From assembly GCA_959599615.1 (NCBI GenBank), contig CAUGKA010000065.1, positions 1 to 9,142 on the forward strand: DNA of 9,142 nucleotides. Direction: 5' to 3'. The translations under genes were made by a program, and so were the position numbers. Of the stretch, positions 1-6,748 are shown piece by piece. This stretch comes from an uncultured Collinsella sp. GTDB taxonomy: Bacteria; Actinomycetota; Coriobacteriia; Coriobacteriales; Coriobacteriaceae. The notes beneath the pieces were generated by a model. The model saw nothing but the letters and a program-made list of their open reading frames with translations, had not been told where the DNA came from and searched no databases. Position 1 is the first letter of the stretch, and each line of letters starts with the position of its first letter.

Positions 1-25
1 CCTGCTCTACAGTCCTGCGCAAGAC

Positions 26-51
26 GAAGGCCACATTAAGTGGCCTTCTTT
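26..51 (+). terminator. Hairpin, possible terminator of a plus-strand transcript
   Basis: A perfect 9-bp inverted repeat, GAAGGCCAC and GTGGCCTTC, flanks the loop ATTAA and is followed by TTT on the plus strand. On the minus strand the bases after the stem are GTCTTG, a poorer U-tract. It therefore fits best as the terminator of a plus-strand gene that ends left of the window and converges on gyrA. The T-run is short, so it could also be a second, backup terminator for gyrA. No gene or tRNA could be recognised in positions 1-25. Confidence 0.45.
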
Positions 52-119
52 GCGTGCGGAACTCGCGACAAACCTAACCCATCTCGCCCAGCCGTCTGAC
101 ACGGGGCTCCAAGCTTGTC

Positions 120-153
120 AAAAAAGCGGTCGGCGCGCAGGTGCGCCGACCGC
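120..153 (-). terminator. Intrinsic terminator of gyrBA
   Basis: On the minus strand an 11-bp perfect GC-rich stem (GCGGTCGGCGC pairing with GCGCCGACCGC, at 126-136 and 143-153) has a 6-base loop and is followed directly by six T residues (120-125 read in reverse). The stem begins about 40 bases after the gyrA stop codon. This is a textbook Rho-independent terminator in the right orientation and place to end the gyrB-gyrA transcript. Confidence 0.88.
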
Positions 154-193
154 CGATATATGGGGTCTGATATTTTCTATCAGCTAGGGCCTC

Positions 194-2935
194 TTACTCG
201 TCGAGGAGATCTTCTGGCATGTCGTTGCCGTCGCCTAGATCGACAGGGGTTTCTTCGGGGGCAGAGCCGTCTTCTGTGGCTTCGCCTTCGGGCTTTTCCT
301 TGGCGGCCGTCATGCGGGCGACAGCGCATACGCGGTCGTTGTCGTCGACGGTCATCATCTTGACGCCCTGGGTGGCGCGGCCGGTCTGGCTGATCTCGTC
401 GGTCTTGACGCGAATAACCGTCGCGCCCTCCGTCACGATGAACAGCTCGTGCTGCGGGCCCACCGTCTTCATGGCCGCGAGGTTACCCTTACGCTCGGTC
501 ATTTGGATGGTGTAGACGCCCTGGCCGCCGCGATTCTGCTCCGGGTAGTCCGCGACCGGCGTGCGCTTGCCGTAGCCGCGCTCGGTGATGACGAACAGAT
601 CGCCGTTGCCGTTAGTGACTTCCATGCCCAGAACGCTCACGCCGTCCTTCATACCGATACCGCGAACGCCGCTGGTATCGCGGCCGGTGGCGCGCACCTG
701 TTCCTCGGAGAACATGATCGCCTTGCCCGCGGTGGTGGCCAGGATAATCTTGTCGCCCTCGCGCACGCGGCGCACGTTCAGCAGCGCGTCGTCGTCACGC
801 AGGTTGATAGCGATCAGGCCGTCGCGACGGCTGCGGTCATACGCGCTCATCACGGTCTTCTTGACCATGCCGCTCTTGGTGGCAAACATCAGATACTCGT
901 CGGCAGGGAACTCGCGGCAGCTGATGACGCTCGCGATCTTCTCGCCCTCCTCGAAGGGCAGCAGGTTGACGATCGCGGTACCGCGTGCCTGGCGCGTACC
1001 CACCGGCAGCTCGTGCACCTTCAGGCGATAGACCTTGCCCTTGCTCGAGAAGAACAGCACGTACTCGTGCGTGGACGCGATGAACATCTCGTCGATGACG
1101 TCGTCCTCTTTGAGGTTGACGCCCGAGACGCCCTTGCCGCCGCGCTTCTGGGCGCGGTAGGCGGCCACCGGGATGCGCTTGACATAGCCGGTGTGGGTGA
1201 TGGTCACGACCATGTCCTCGTCGGCAATGAGGTCCTCGACGTCCAGGTCCTTCTCGACATGGCTGATCTCGGTGCGGCGCTTATCGCCGAACTTCTTGGA
1301 GATCTCGCGCATCTCTTCCTTGATGACGCCCAGGATCTTCCCCTCGTGCGCCAGCAGGTCCTCGTAGTAGGCGATGGCGCGGCGCAGGCCGTCCAGCTCT
1401 TCCTGAATCTTGTCGCGCTCCAGGCCGGTCAGGCGGCGCAGCTTCATCTCGAGGATGGCCGTGGTCTGCTCGGGCGTAAAGCCAAAGCGCTCGATCAGGC
1501 GGCTGCTGGCCTCGGAGTCGGTCTGCGAGGAACGGATGATGCTGATGACCTCGTCAATATGGTCGAGAGCCATCAGGTAGCCCTCAAGGATATGCGCGCG
1601 GGCCCGGGCCTTCTTAAGGTCGAAGCGGGTGCGGCGGGTGACGACGTCGACCTGGTGGTCGATGTAGTGCTGCAGCATCTCGCGCAGGCTCAGGCATTTT
1701 GGAACGCCGTTGACGAGCGCCAGGTTGTTGGCGCCAAAGGTCGTCTGCAGCGAGGTGTACTTATACAGGTTGTTGAGCACGACCTGCGGAATGACGCCCT
1801 TCTTGAGCTCGATAACCAGACGGATGCCCTTCTGGTTGGACTCATCGCGCATATCCGAGATGCCCTCGATGCGCTTGTCGTTGACGAGCTGGGCGATCTT
1901 CTCCTGCAGGGTGCCCTTGTTGACCATATAGGGAATCTCGGTAAAGACCAGGCGGCTGCGGCCGGTCTTGGTGGACTCCACGTGTGCCTTGGCACGCACG
2001 GTAATGGAGCCGCGACCGGTCTCGTAGCTCTGCTTAATGCCGGCGCTGCCCATGATGATGGCGCCGGTGGGGAAGTCCGGACCGGGCATGATCTGCATGA
2101 GCTCGTCGACAGTGGCGTCGGGATTATCGATCAGGTAGCAGGTTGCCTCGATCGCCTCGGTGAGGTTATGCGGGGCGATATTGGTGGCCATGCCGACGGC
2201 GATGCCCTGGCTGCCGTTGACCAGCAGGTTGGGGAAGCGCGCAGGCAGCGCCTGAGGCTCGGCGAGCGATTCGTCGTAGTTGGGCTGCCAGTCGACGGTA
2301 TCCTTCTGCAAGTCACGCAGCAATTCCATGGCGGGCTTTGCTAGGCGGCTCTCGGTGTAACGCATGGCCGCCGCGCCGTCGCCGTCGATGTTACCGAAGT
2401 TGCCGTGACCGTCGATGAGCGGCGTGCGCATGGAGAACCACTGCGCCAGGCGGACCATGGCCTCATAGACCGCGGAGTCGCCATGCGGGTGGTACTTACC
2501 GATAACTTCGCCGACCGTCCAGGCCGACTTCTTGTGTGGGCGGTTGGGGTAGATGCCGCTCTCGTTCATCGCGTACAGGATGCGGCGGTGCACCGGCTTT
2601 AAGCCGTCGCGTACATCCGGCAGGGCGCGCGCCGTGATGACCGACATCGAATACTCGATAAACGACTGCTTCATCTCGCGGCCAAACTCCGAAATCTGGA
2701 GCTGGCCACCGTTGATATCCTCGCCGGCCGAGGCACCACGGTCGACTTCGCCAAAGCTCTCCTCGAGCTCGGTGTCGTCGTCCTCTTCCTCATCATCATC
2801 GGCATCGGGGTTATAGGCGTCCGGGTCGCCGTCCTCGCCCTGCTCAGCACGGGCAAGCAGGCGCTTCAGATCGTCGGGCATACCGGCATCGCCGGCCTCG
2901 CCCATACCCTCGTTATTGTTGATATCGTCTGCCAC
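194..2935 (-). CDS. gyrA: DNA gyrase subunit A, with acidic N- and C-terminal extensions
   Basis: GyrA is the cleavage-religation subunit of gyrase (A2B2), which adds negative supercoils to DNA using ATP. The protein has 913 residues. The conserved core starts near residue 79, and the catalytic tyrosine is Tyr193 in the RYTE motif (Tyr122 in E. coli). The quinolone-determining stretch HPHGDSAVYEAM (149-160) has Ser154 and Glu158 at the positions of E. coli Ser83 and Asp87. Ser with Glu is a usual wild-type pair in Gram-positives, so target-based quinolone resistance is not indicated there. The C-terminal wrapping domain carries the GyrA box as QKRGGKG (596-602; QRRGGKG in E. coli) and a degenerate copy, NRGGQG (801-806). 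Two parts are unusual. Residues 1-78 form an extension rich in Asp and Glu, with a nearly pure acidic run around 45-60. Residues 878-913 form an acidic tail. The GTG start is supported by AGGAGGT four bases upstream. The gene lies 11 bp after gyrB and is surely cotranscribed with it. Confidence 0.98.
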   Translation of the reverse strand: MADDINNNEGMGEAGDAGMPDDLKRLLARAEQGEDGDPDAYNPDADDDEEEDDDTELEESFGEVDRGASAGEDINGGQLQISEFGREMKQSFIEYSMSVITARALPDVRDGLKPVHRRILYAMNESGIYPNRPHKKSAWTVGEVIGKYHPHGDSAVYEAMVRLAQWFSMRTPLIDGHGNFGNIDGDGAAAMRYTESRLAKPAMELLRDLQKDTVDWQPNYDESLAEPQALPARFPNLLVNGSQGIAVGMATNIAPHNLTEAIEATCYLIDNPDATVDELMQIMPGPDFPTGAIIMGSAGIKQSYETGRGSITVRAKAHVESTKTGRSRLVFTEIPYMVNKGTLQEKIAQLVNDKRIEGISDMRDESNQKGIRLVIELKKGVIPQVVLNNLYKYTSLQTTFGANNLALVNGVPKCLSLREMLQHYIDHQVDVVTRRTRFDLKKARARAHILEGYLMALDHIDEVISIIRSSQTDSEASSRLIERFGFTPEQTTAILEMKLRRLTGLERDKIQEELDGLRRAIAYYEDLLAHEGKILGVIKEEMREISKKFGDKRRTEISHVEKDLDVEDLIADEDMVVTITHTGYVKRIPVAAYRAQKRGGKGVSGVNLKEDDVIDEMFIASTHEYVLFFSSKGKVYRLKVHELPVGTRQARGTAIVNLLPFEEGEKIASVISCREFPADEYLMFATKSGMVKKTVMSAYDRSRRDGLIAINLRDDDALLNVRRVREGDKIILATTAGKAIMFSEEQVRATGRDTSGVRGIGMKDGVSVLGMEVTNGNGDLFVITERGYGKRTPVADYPEQNRGGQGVYTIQMTERKGNLAAMKTVGPQHELFIVTEGATVIRVKTDEISQTGRATQGVKMMTVDDNDRVCAVARMTAAKEKPEGEATEDGSAPEETPVDLGDGNDMPEDLLDE

Positions 2936-2938
2936 GTT

Positions 2939-2947
2939 ACCTCCTCT
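2939..2947 (-). promoter_or_regulatory. Shine-Dalgarno site that fixes the gyrA start
   Basis: On the minus strand AGAGGAGGT lies just before the gyrA GTG, with the GGAGG core four bases from the start codon. The site touches the gyrB stop codon (TAA at 2947-2949), so translation of the two genes may be coupled. Because this site is strong and correctly placed, the acidic N-terminal extension of GyrA is probably translated and is not a start-site error. Confidence 0.8.
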
Positions 2948-4977
2948 TAAGCATCAAGGAAACGCGCGTCGTGCGCGTGCTTCTCGATGTACTCGCGGCG
3001 ATAGCCGACCTCGGAACCCATCAGTTCGCGCACGGCGCGGTCTGCCACCACGGCGTCCTCGATCGACACACGCTGCAGGATGCGGGTCTTGGGGTCCATC
3101 GTCGTCGAGGCGAGCTGCTTGGGGTCCATCTCGCCCAGACCCTTGTAGCGCTGAACGGTATAGCCCTTGCGCTTTTTGGTGATCTTGCCGTCCTTGGCCT
3201 TGCCGTCCTCGTCGTTGTCGTCGGGGTTCAGGCCCAGACTCTGGATGGTGTCGCGCAGGATCTCGTCTTCGGGCTGACGGCCGTTGGGATACACGTAGTG
3301 GATCTTGTTGCGCACCTTAATGCCAAAGATGGGCGGGCAGGCAACATAGACGTAGCCGGCATCGATCAGCGGACGCATGTACTTGTAGAAGAACGTCAGC
3401 AGCAGGATGCGGATATGCGCACCGTCGACGTCTGCATCGGTCATGATGATGATCTTGTGGTAGCGCGCCTTGGTGATATCGAAGTCGCCGCCGTCGCCGG
3501 CACTCGTCGTGACGCCGCAGCCGATCGCGGTAATCAGCGACTGGATGGTGTCACTCGAGAATGCGCGATGGTCACCAACGCGTTCGACGTTCAGAATCTT
3601 GCCGCGCAGGGGCAGAATCGCCTGGATGTCTCGGCGACGGCCGTCCTTGGCCGAACCGCCTGCCGAGTCACCCTCTACGATGAAGAGCTCGGTCAGCTCG
3701 GCATCGCGCACCGAGCAGTCGGCGAGCTTGCCGGGCAGCGACGCCGTCTCGAGCAGGCTCTTGCGGCGGGTCGCCTCGCGCGCCTTGCGGGCGGCGTTGC
3801 GTGCCTTGCAGGCCTGCTGGGCCTTCTTGACGATCTCGCGGGCGGGCTTGGGATGCTCCTCGAGGTAATCGGCGAGGCCATCGGTCACGATCTTGAGCGT
3901 GAGCGCGCGCATATAGGAGCTACCGAGCTTGGCCTTGGTCTGGCCCTCAAACTGCGGATCGGGCAGCTTGACCGAGATAACGGCCGAAAGGCCCTCGCGC
4001 ACATCGTCGCCGGTCAGGTTGGCGTCTTTTTCCTTGAGCAGGTTCTGTTTGCGCGCGTAGTCGTTAATCACGCGAGTGAGCGCGGTGCGGAAGCCCTCAA
4101 GGTGCATGCCGCCCTCGGGAGTGTAGATGTCGTTGGCGAACGACATGACGTTCTCGCCGTAGCCGCTATTCCACTGCAGGGAAACCTCAACCTCGCCCAT
4201 CTTGGTCACAGGCGCGTCCGGATCCGATTTGCCCTCGATGTAGATGGGCTCCTTAAAGGCCTCGGGGACGTCCTTGCCCTCGTTGAGGAACTTGACGAAG
4301 TCGATGATGCCGCCCTCGTAGCAAAACTCCTCCACGTGGGGAGTCACCTCGCGCTCGTCGGTCAGCACGATTTTGAGGTTCTTATTGAGGAACGCCGTCT
4401 CCTGCAGACGGTTGTGCAGCGTATCGAAATCGTAGATGCAGGTCTCGAAGATCTCGTCGTCGGGCCAGAAGGTGACGGTGGTGCCCGTCGAATCCGAGGT
4501 GCCCACGACCTCCATCTTCTTGACGGTCTTGCCGCGCGAGAATTCCATCTCGTAGGTGTTGCCATCGCGACGAACCTGAACGACCACGCGCTTGGACAGT
4601 GCGTTGACGACGGAGATGCCCACGCCGTGCAGGCCGCCCGAGACCTTATAGGCCGAGTTATCGAACTTACCGCCGGCGTGCAAGATCGTCATAACGACCT
4701 CGAGCGTCGGGATCTTTTTAACAGGGTGCTCGTCGACGGGGATGCCGCGCCCGTTGTCGACGACCGTGATGGAGTTGTCGGCGTGGACCGTCACCTGGAT
4801 CTCGGTGCAGAAACCGGCCATGGCCTCGTCGACGGAGTTGTCAACGATCTCCCACACCAGGTGATGCAGACCGCTGGCGCTCGTCGAGCCGATATACATG
4901 CCCGGGCGCTTACGAACGGCCTCGAGACCTTCGAGAATCTTAATCTCGCCGCCATCGTAATCGTTTTCGTTTGCCAC
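2947..4977 (-). CDS. gyrB: DNA gyrase subunit B (ATPase subunit)
   Basis: GyrB supplies ATP hydrolysis and the TOPRIM part of the cleavage site in gyrase. From the GTG start it has 676 residues, the short Gram-positive type without the large insertion of E. coli GyrB (804 residues). The GHKL ATPase domain shows EIVDNSVDEA (43-52, with the catalytic Glu43 and metal-binding Asn47), DNGRGIP (74-80) and GGLHGVG (114-120). The transducer domain follows. The TOPRIM domain has EGDSAGGSA (435-443) and DADVDG (514-519), with PLRGKILNVE (456-465) between them. The closing region includes YKGLGEM (611-617). Arg137 and Thr166 appear to match the aminocoumarin-contact residues, so an intact novobiocin site is likely. 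A small charged insert lies at about 585-603. An in-frame TTG at 4993-4995 would add six residues, but the Shine-Dalgarno sequence would then lie inside the coding region, so GTG at 4975-4977 is preferred. Confidence 0.97.
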   Translation of the reverse strand: MANENDYDGGEIKILEGLEAVRKRPGMYIGSTSASGLHHLVWEIVDNSVDEAMAGFCTEIQVTVHADNSITVVDNGRGIPVDEHPVKKIPTLEVVMTILHAGGKFDNSAYKVSGGLHGVGISVVNALSKRVVVQVRRDGNTYEMEFSRGKTVKKMEVVGTSDSTGTTVTFWPDDEIFETCIYDFDTLHNRLQETAFLNKNLKIVLTDEREVTPHVEEFCYEGGIIDFVKFLNEGKDVPEAFKEPIYIEGKSDPDAPVTKMGEVEVSLQWNSGYGENVMSFANDIYTPEGGMHLEGFRTALTRVINDYARKQNLLKEKDANLTGDDVREGLSAVISVKLPDPQFEGQTKAKLGSSYMRALTLKIVTDGLADYLEEHPKPAREIVKKAQQACKARNAARKAREATRRKSLLETASLPGKLADCSVRDAELTELFIVEGDSAGGSAKDGRRRDIQAILPLRGKILNVERVGDHRAFSSDTIQSLITAIGCGVTTSAGDGGDFDITKARYHKIIIMTDADVDGAHIRILLLTFFYKYMRPLIDAGYVYVACPPIFGIKVRNKIHYVYPNGRQPEDEILRDTIQSLGLNPDDNDEDGKAKDGKITKKRKGYTVQRYKGLGEMDPKQLASTTMDPKTRILQRVSIEDAVVADRAVRELMGSEVGYRREYIEKHAHDARFLDA

Positions 4978-4980
4978 ACG

Positions 4981-4988
4981 TCCTCCTT
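4981..4988 (-). promoter_or_regulatory. Shine-Dalgarno site that fixes the gyrB start
   Basis: On the minus strand AAGGAGGA lies four bases before the GTG that encodes the first residue of MANEND. The spacing of the GGAGG core to GTG, and the second codon GCA, are the same as in gyrA. This identifies GTG at 4977 as the start, not the upstream TTG at 4995, which lies on the wrong side of the ribosome binding site. Confidence 0.8.
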
Positions 4989-5026
4989 CAGTCAAGAAAA
5001 TGTGTACAGCCTTACTAGTTTATCGT
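4989..5026 (-). promoter_or_regulatory. Short gyrBA leader; presumed promoter region
   Basis: Only about 38 bases lie between the terminator T-tract and the gyrB ribosome binding site. Because the terminator should stop transcripts from dciA, a gyrBA promoter is expected here or overlapping the terminator. TACGAT (minus strand, 5022-5027) could act as a -10 element, but no good -35 sequence is seen at the right distance. The TTGACT at 4990-4995 is too close to the gene to be its -35. The call rests mainly on position. Confidence 0.3.
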
Positions 5027-5056
5027 AAAAAAATACCCTCGGGAACGAGGGTATTT
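5027..5056 (-). terminator. Intrinsic terminator after dciA
   Basis: An 11-bp perfect inverted repeat (AAATACCCTCG at 5031-5041 and CGAGGGTATTT at 5046-5056) encloses a 4-base loop. On the minus strand it runs into a seven-T tract (5027-5033). It begins 26 bases after the dciA stop codon and separates the dnaN-recF-dciA unit from gyrBA. On the plus strand only TTT follows the stem, so the minus-strand direction is clearly preferred. Confidence 0.88.
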
Positions 5057-5082
5057 AGCTCTACAAGGCCACCAGATGCGAT

Positions 5083-5646
5083 TTAAGGCTCTTTTTTGCT
5101 TTGCACGCCCTTGGCCCACTCGGCACTGGCTCTCATGGCGTTCTCGAGGGCCTCGCGCAGTTTTTGGTCTTCGATGGGCGCCACTTGGCGCTCAATCTCG
5201 GTGCGCTCGGCCTCACTTAGGTCGGCGTGCGGGGCCGGCGGGCGCTCGGTCGTCGCCGGGCGCAGGCGCTCCTTGGCAGCGGGCGGCGTGTGACCGGGCG
5301 CGGTGGTTTTGAACACCAGGCCGTCCACATGCGCACCGGCGCGCTCCATGCGCGCGCGGATGATCTCGCGCAGCAGCGTCATTTCCTGCGTCCACGAGGG
5401 CGAGTCGAGATACACCAACAGCTCATTGGACTCGGGCAGGTAGCGCAGTCCCGTCACATGGCGTCCCTCGCGCGTGCCCGAGCACACCGCATTCCATGCG
5501 CGATAGACCGTGCGCGACTCCTCGGCGGCCTCCATCTGCGCGCGGCGCTTAGGCGTCGCAGCCGCCAGGATGCGCTGGCGCTCTGCGTTCAAAAACCCGT
5601 TGAAGGCGACCGTTTCGCTCTCGCGCTCGTAATTAGCACGTCTCAC
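5083..5646 (-). CDS. dciA: DUF721 protein, probable replicative helicase loader DciA
   Basis: DciA proteins (DUF721) interact with the replicative helicase DnaB and are the likely ancestral bacterial helicase loaders. In mycobacteria the homologue sits in the same place between recF and gyrB. This protein has 187 residues. The DUF721 core runs from about 45 to 113 and shows the expected features: a Trp after VYRA (Trp51), the strand NELLVYLDSPSWTQEM with Trp85, a following amphipathic helix, and VDGLVF near 107-112. Before the core is a basic N-terminal region. After it comes a Pro/Ala-rich linker (115-142) and a predicted charged helical segment (143-180) with LSEAERTEIE and LREALENAM. The gene starts with GTG at 5646, 14 bp inside the end of recF, behind AAGGTGG, which suggests translational coupling. 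A strong terminator follows. Family assignment rests on the core pattern together with the gene order; the loader role is inferred from family members. Confidence 0.85.
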   Translation of the reverse strand: MRRANYERESETVAFNGFLNAERQRILAAATPKRRAQMEAAEESRTVYRAWNAVCSGTREGRHVTGLRYLPESNELLVYLDSPSWTQEMTLLREIIRARMERAGAHVDGLVFKTTAPGHTPPAAKERLRPATTERPPAPHADLSEAERTEIERQVAPIEDQKLREALENAMRASAEWAKGVQSKKEP

Positions 5647-6739
5647 CCATGCTCACCACCTTGGCTCGATCAAGCAGGTCATCGGTAAAGTACCCCAGGT
5701 TGGTCGTGGTTATGACCGTCTGGATATCATCGCCGATCAGCCGCAGGAAAGCTCCGCGACGCTCGCCGTCGAGCTCGCTCATCACGTCGTCCAGAAGCAG
5801 CAGCGGGGCGGTGCCCAGGACATCGCGAGCCACGGCCACCTCGGCCACCTTCCAGGACAGCACCAGCGTGCGCTGCTGTCCTTGGCTGGCAAATGAACGG
5901 GCGGAGCGACCAGCCACGGTAAACTCAATCTCGTCGCGGTGCGGTCCCACCAACGTCACGCCGCGGCGAATTTCCTCGTCGGCGTGCTCATCAAGAGCAG
6001 CCAGCATGCGCTCGTACGCCCAGCCCTTCAGCTCTTCGCGATCCTCGGCCTGGGGCAAATCCCCCAGCGTGGACGCATAGGTCACGTTGGCGGCCTCACC
6101 TGACGCCACTTGCCCGTAGGCAGTGTGCACATGGCCCGCCAGCCGGTCGAGCAGGGCCAACCGGTGCACGAGCAGGGCCGAGCCCGCGCGGGCAATCGAA
6201 TCGTTCCACGCGCCGAGCATCTCGCGGCAGCACCAAGTCTCCTTGAGCAAGGCGTTACGCTGGGTCACGCAGCGCCCATAGGTGCTCGCAAGATCGGCAT
6301 AGCGTGCGCTCAGCTGCATGCCAAAGTCATCGAGGGCGGCGCGGCGCACACTGGCGCCTCGCTTAACCATGTCCAGATGGTCGGGGCAAAACAGCACGCT
6401 CGGCAGAACCCCGCGCACACCGGCGGCAGAGCATCTCTTGCCGTTGCGGCTAAACGAGCGCTTACCGTCCTCCGCGCTCAATCCCATATCAAGCACGCGG
6501 CCGTCACCCTCGAGCCTCAGCTCGATCTTGCACGAGCCCACGCCGTCATGGACGAGCTCGGCTGCGGTCGGACGCCTAAACGAGGCGCCGCTCGTCAGCA
6601 GCTGCAGCGCCTCTATGAGGTTGGTCTTTCCCGCCGCGTTGGGTCCCGCAAGTATCGTCACGCCCTCGTCCAGGGCAAGGCGATAGTTATCGAAGCTGCG
6701 GTAGTGTACGACGGAAAGATCACGGGCGAACATGGTCAT
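5633..6739 (-). CDS. recF: DNA replication and repair protein RecF
   Basis: RecF is an SMC/ABC-type ATPase that works with RecO and RecR to load RecA at single-strand gaps and stalled forks. The protein has 368 residues, the usual family length. Walker A is GPNAAGKTN (32-40), the ABC-type signature region is FASQGQQRTL (283-292), and Walker B is LLLLDDVMSELD (313-324). GPHRDE (265-270) is another hallmark of RecF. The N-terminus has the family form, with a short strand and then YRSFDNY. Two ATG codons are possible starts, at 6739 and two codons later at 6733. Neither has a clear Shine-Dalgarno sequence, so translation probably depends on coupling to dnaN, whose stop codon is only 9 bp upstream. 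The 3' end overlaps dciA. Confidence 0.96.
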   Translation of the reverse strand: MTMFARDLSVVHYRSFDNYRLALDEGVTILAGPNAAGKTNLIEALQLLTSGASFRRPTAAELVHDGVGSCKIELRLEGDGRVLDMGLSAEDGKRSFSRNGKRCSAAGVRGVLPSVLFCPDHLDMVKRGASVRRAALDDFGMQLSARYADLASTYGRCVTQRNALLKETWCCREMLGAWNDSIARAGSALLVHRLALLDRLAGHVHTAYGQVASGEAANVTYASTLGDLPQAEDREELKGWAYERMLAALDEHADEEIRRGVTLVGPHRDEIEFTVAGRSARSFASQGQQRTLVLSWKVAEVAVARDVLGTAPLLLLDDVMSELDGERRGAFLRLIGDDIQTVITTTNLGYFTDDLLDRAKVVSMGETC

Positions 6740-6748
6740 GGCGCAGCG

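Noticed and set aside
1..119. A possible tRNA or small gene downstream of gyrA
   Set aside because: I looked for a cloverleaf and for a plausible start with a ribosome binding site on both strands and found neither. Only the 26-51 hairpin stands out.
449..2344. A 631-codon open reading frame on the plus strand, antisense to gyrA
   Set aside because: Same reason as for gyrB: the low-complexity Ala/Leu/Val/Asp/His composition is that of a reverse-strand shadow, with no motif or ribosome binding site to support it.
2414..2492. Possible quinolone-resistance change in GyrA (Glu instead of Asp87)
   Set aside because: Glu at this position is wild type in many Gram-positive bacteria, and the adjacent Ser is kept, so this is not evidence of resistance.
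4990..4995. TTGACT on the minus strand as a -35 element for gyrB
   Set aside because: A matching -10 would lie inside gyrB past its start codon, so it cannot drive full-length gyrB.
2971..5028. A 685-codon open reading frame on the plus strand, antisense to all of gyrB
   Set aside because: It mirrors gyrB codon by codon and is a product of GC-rich codon bias, which leaves the opposite strand without stops. The translation is Leu/Val/Asp-rich with no recognisable domain, and gyrB is certain.
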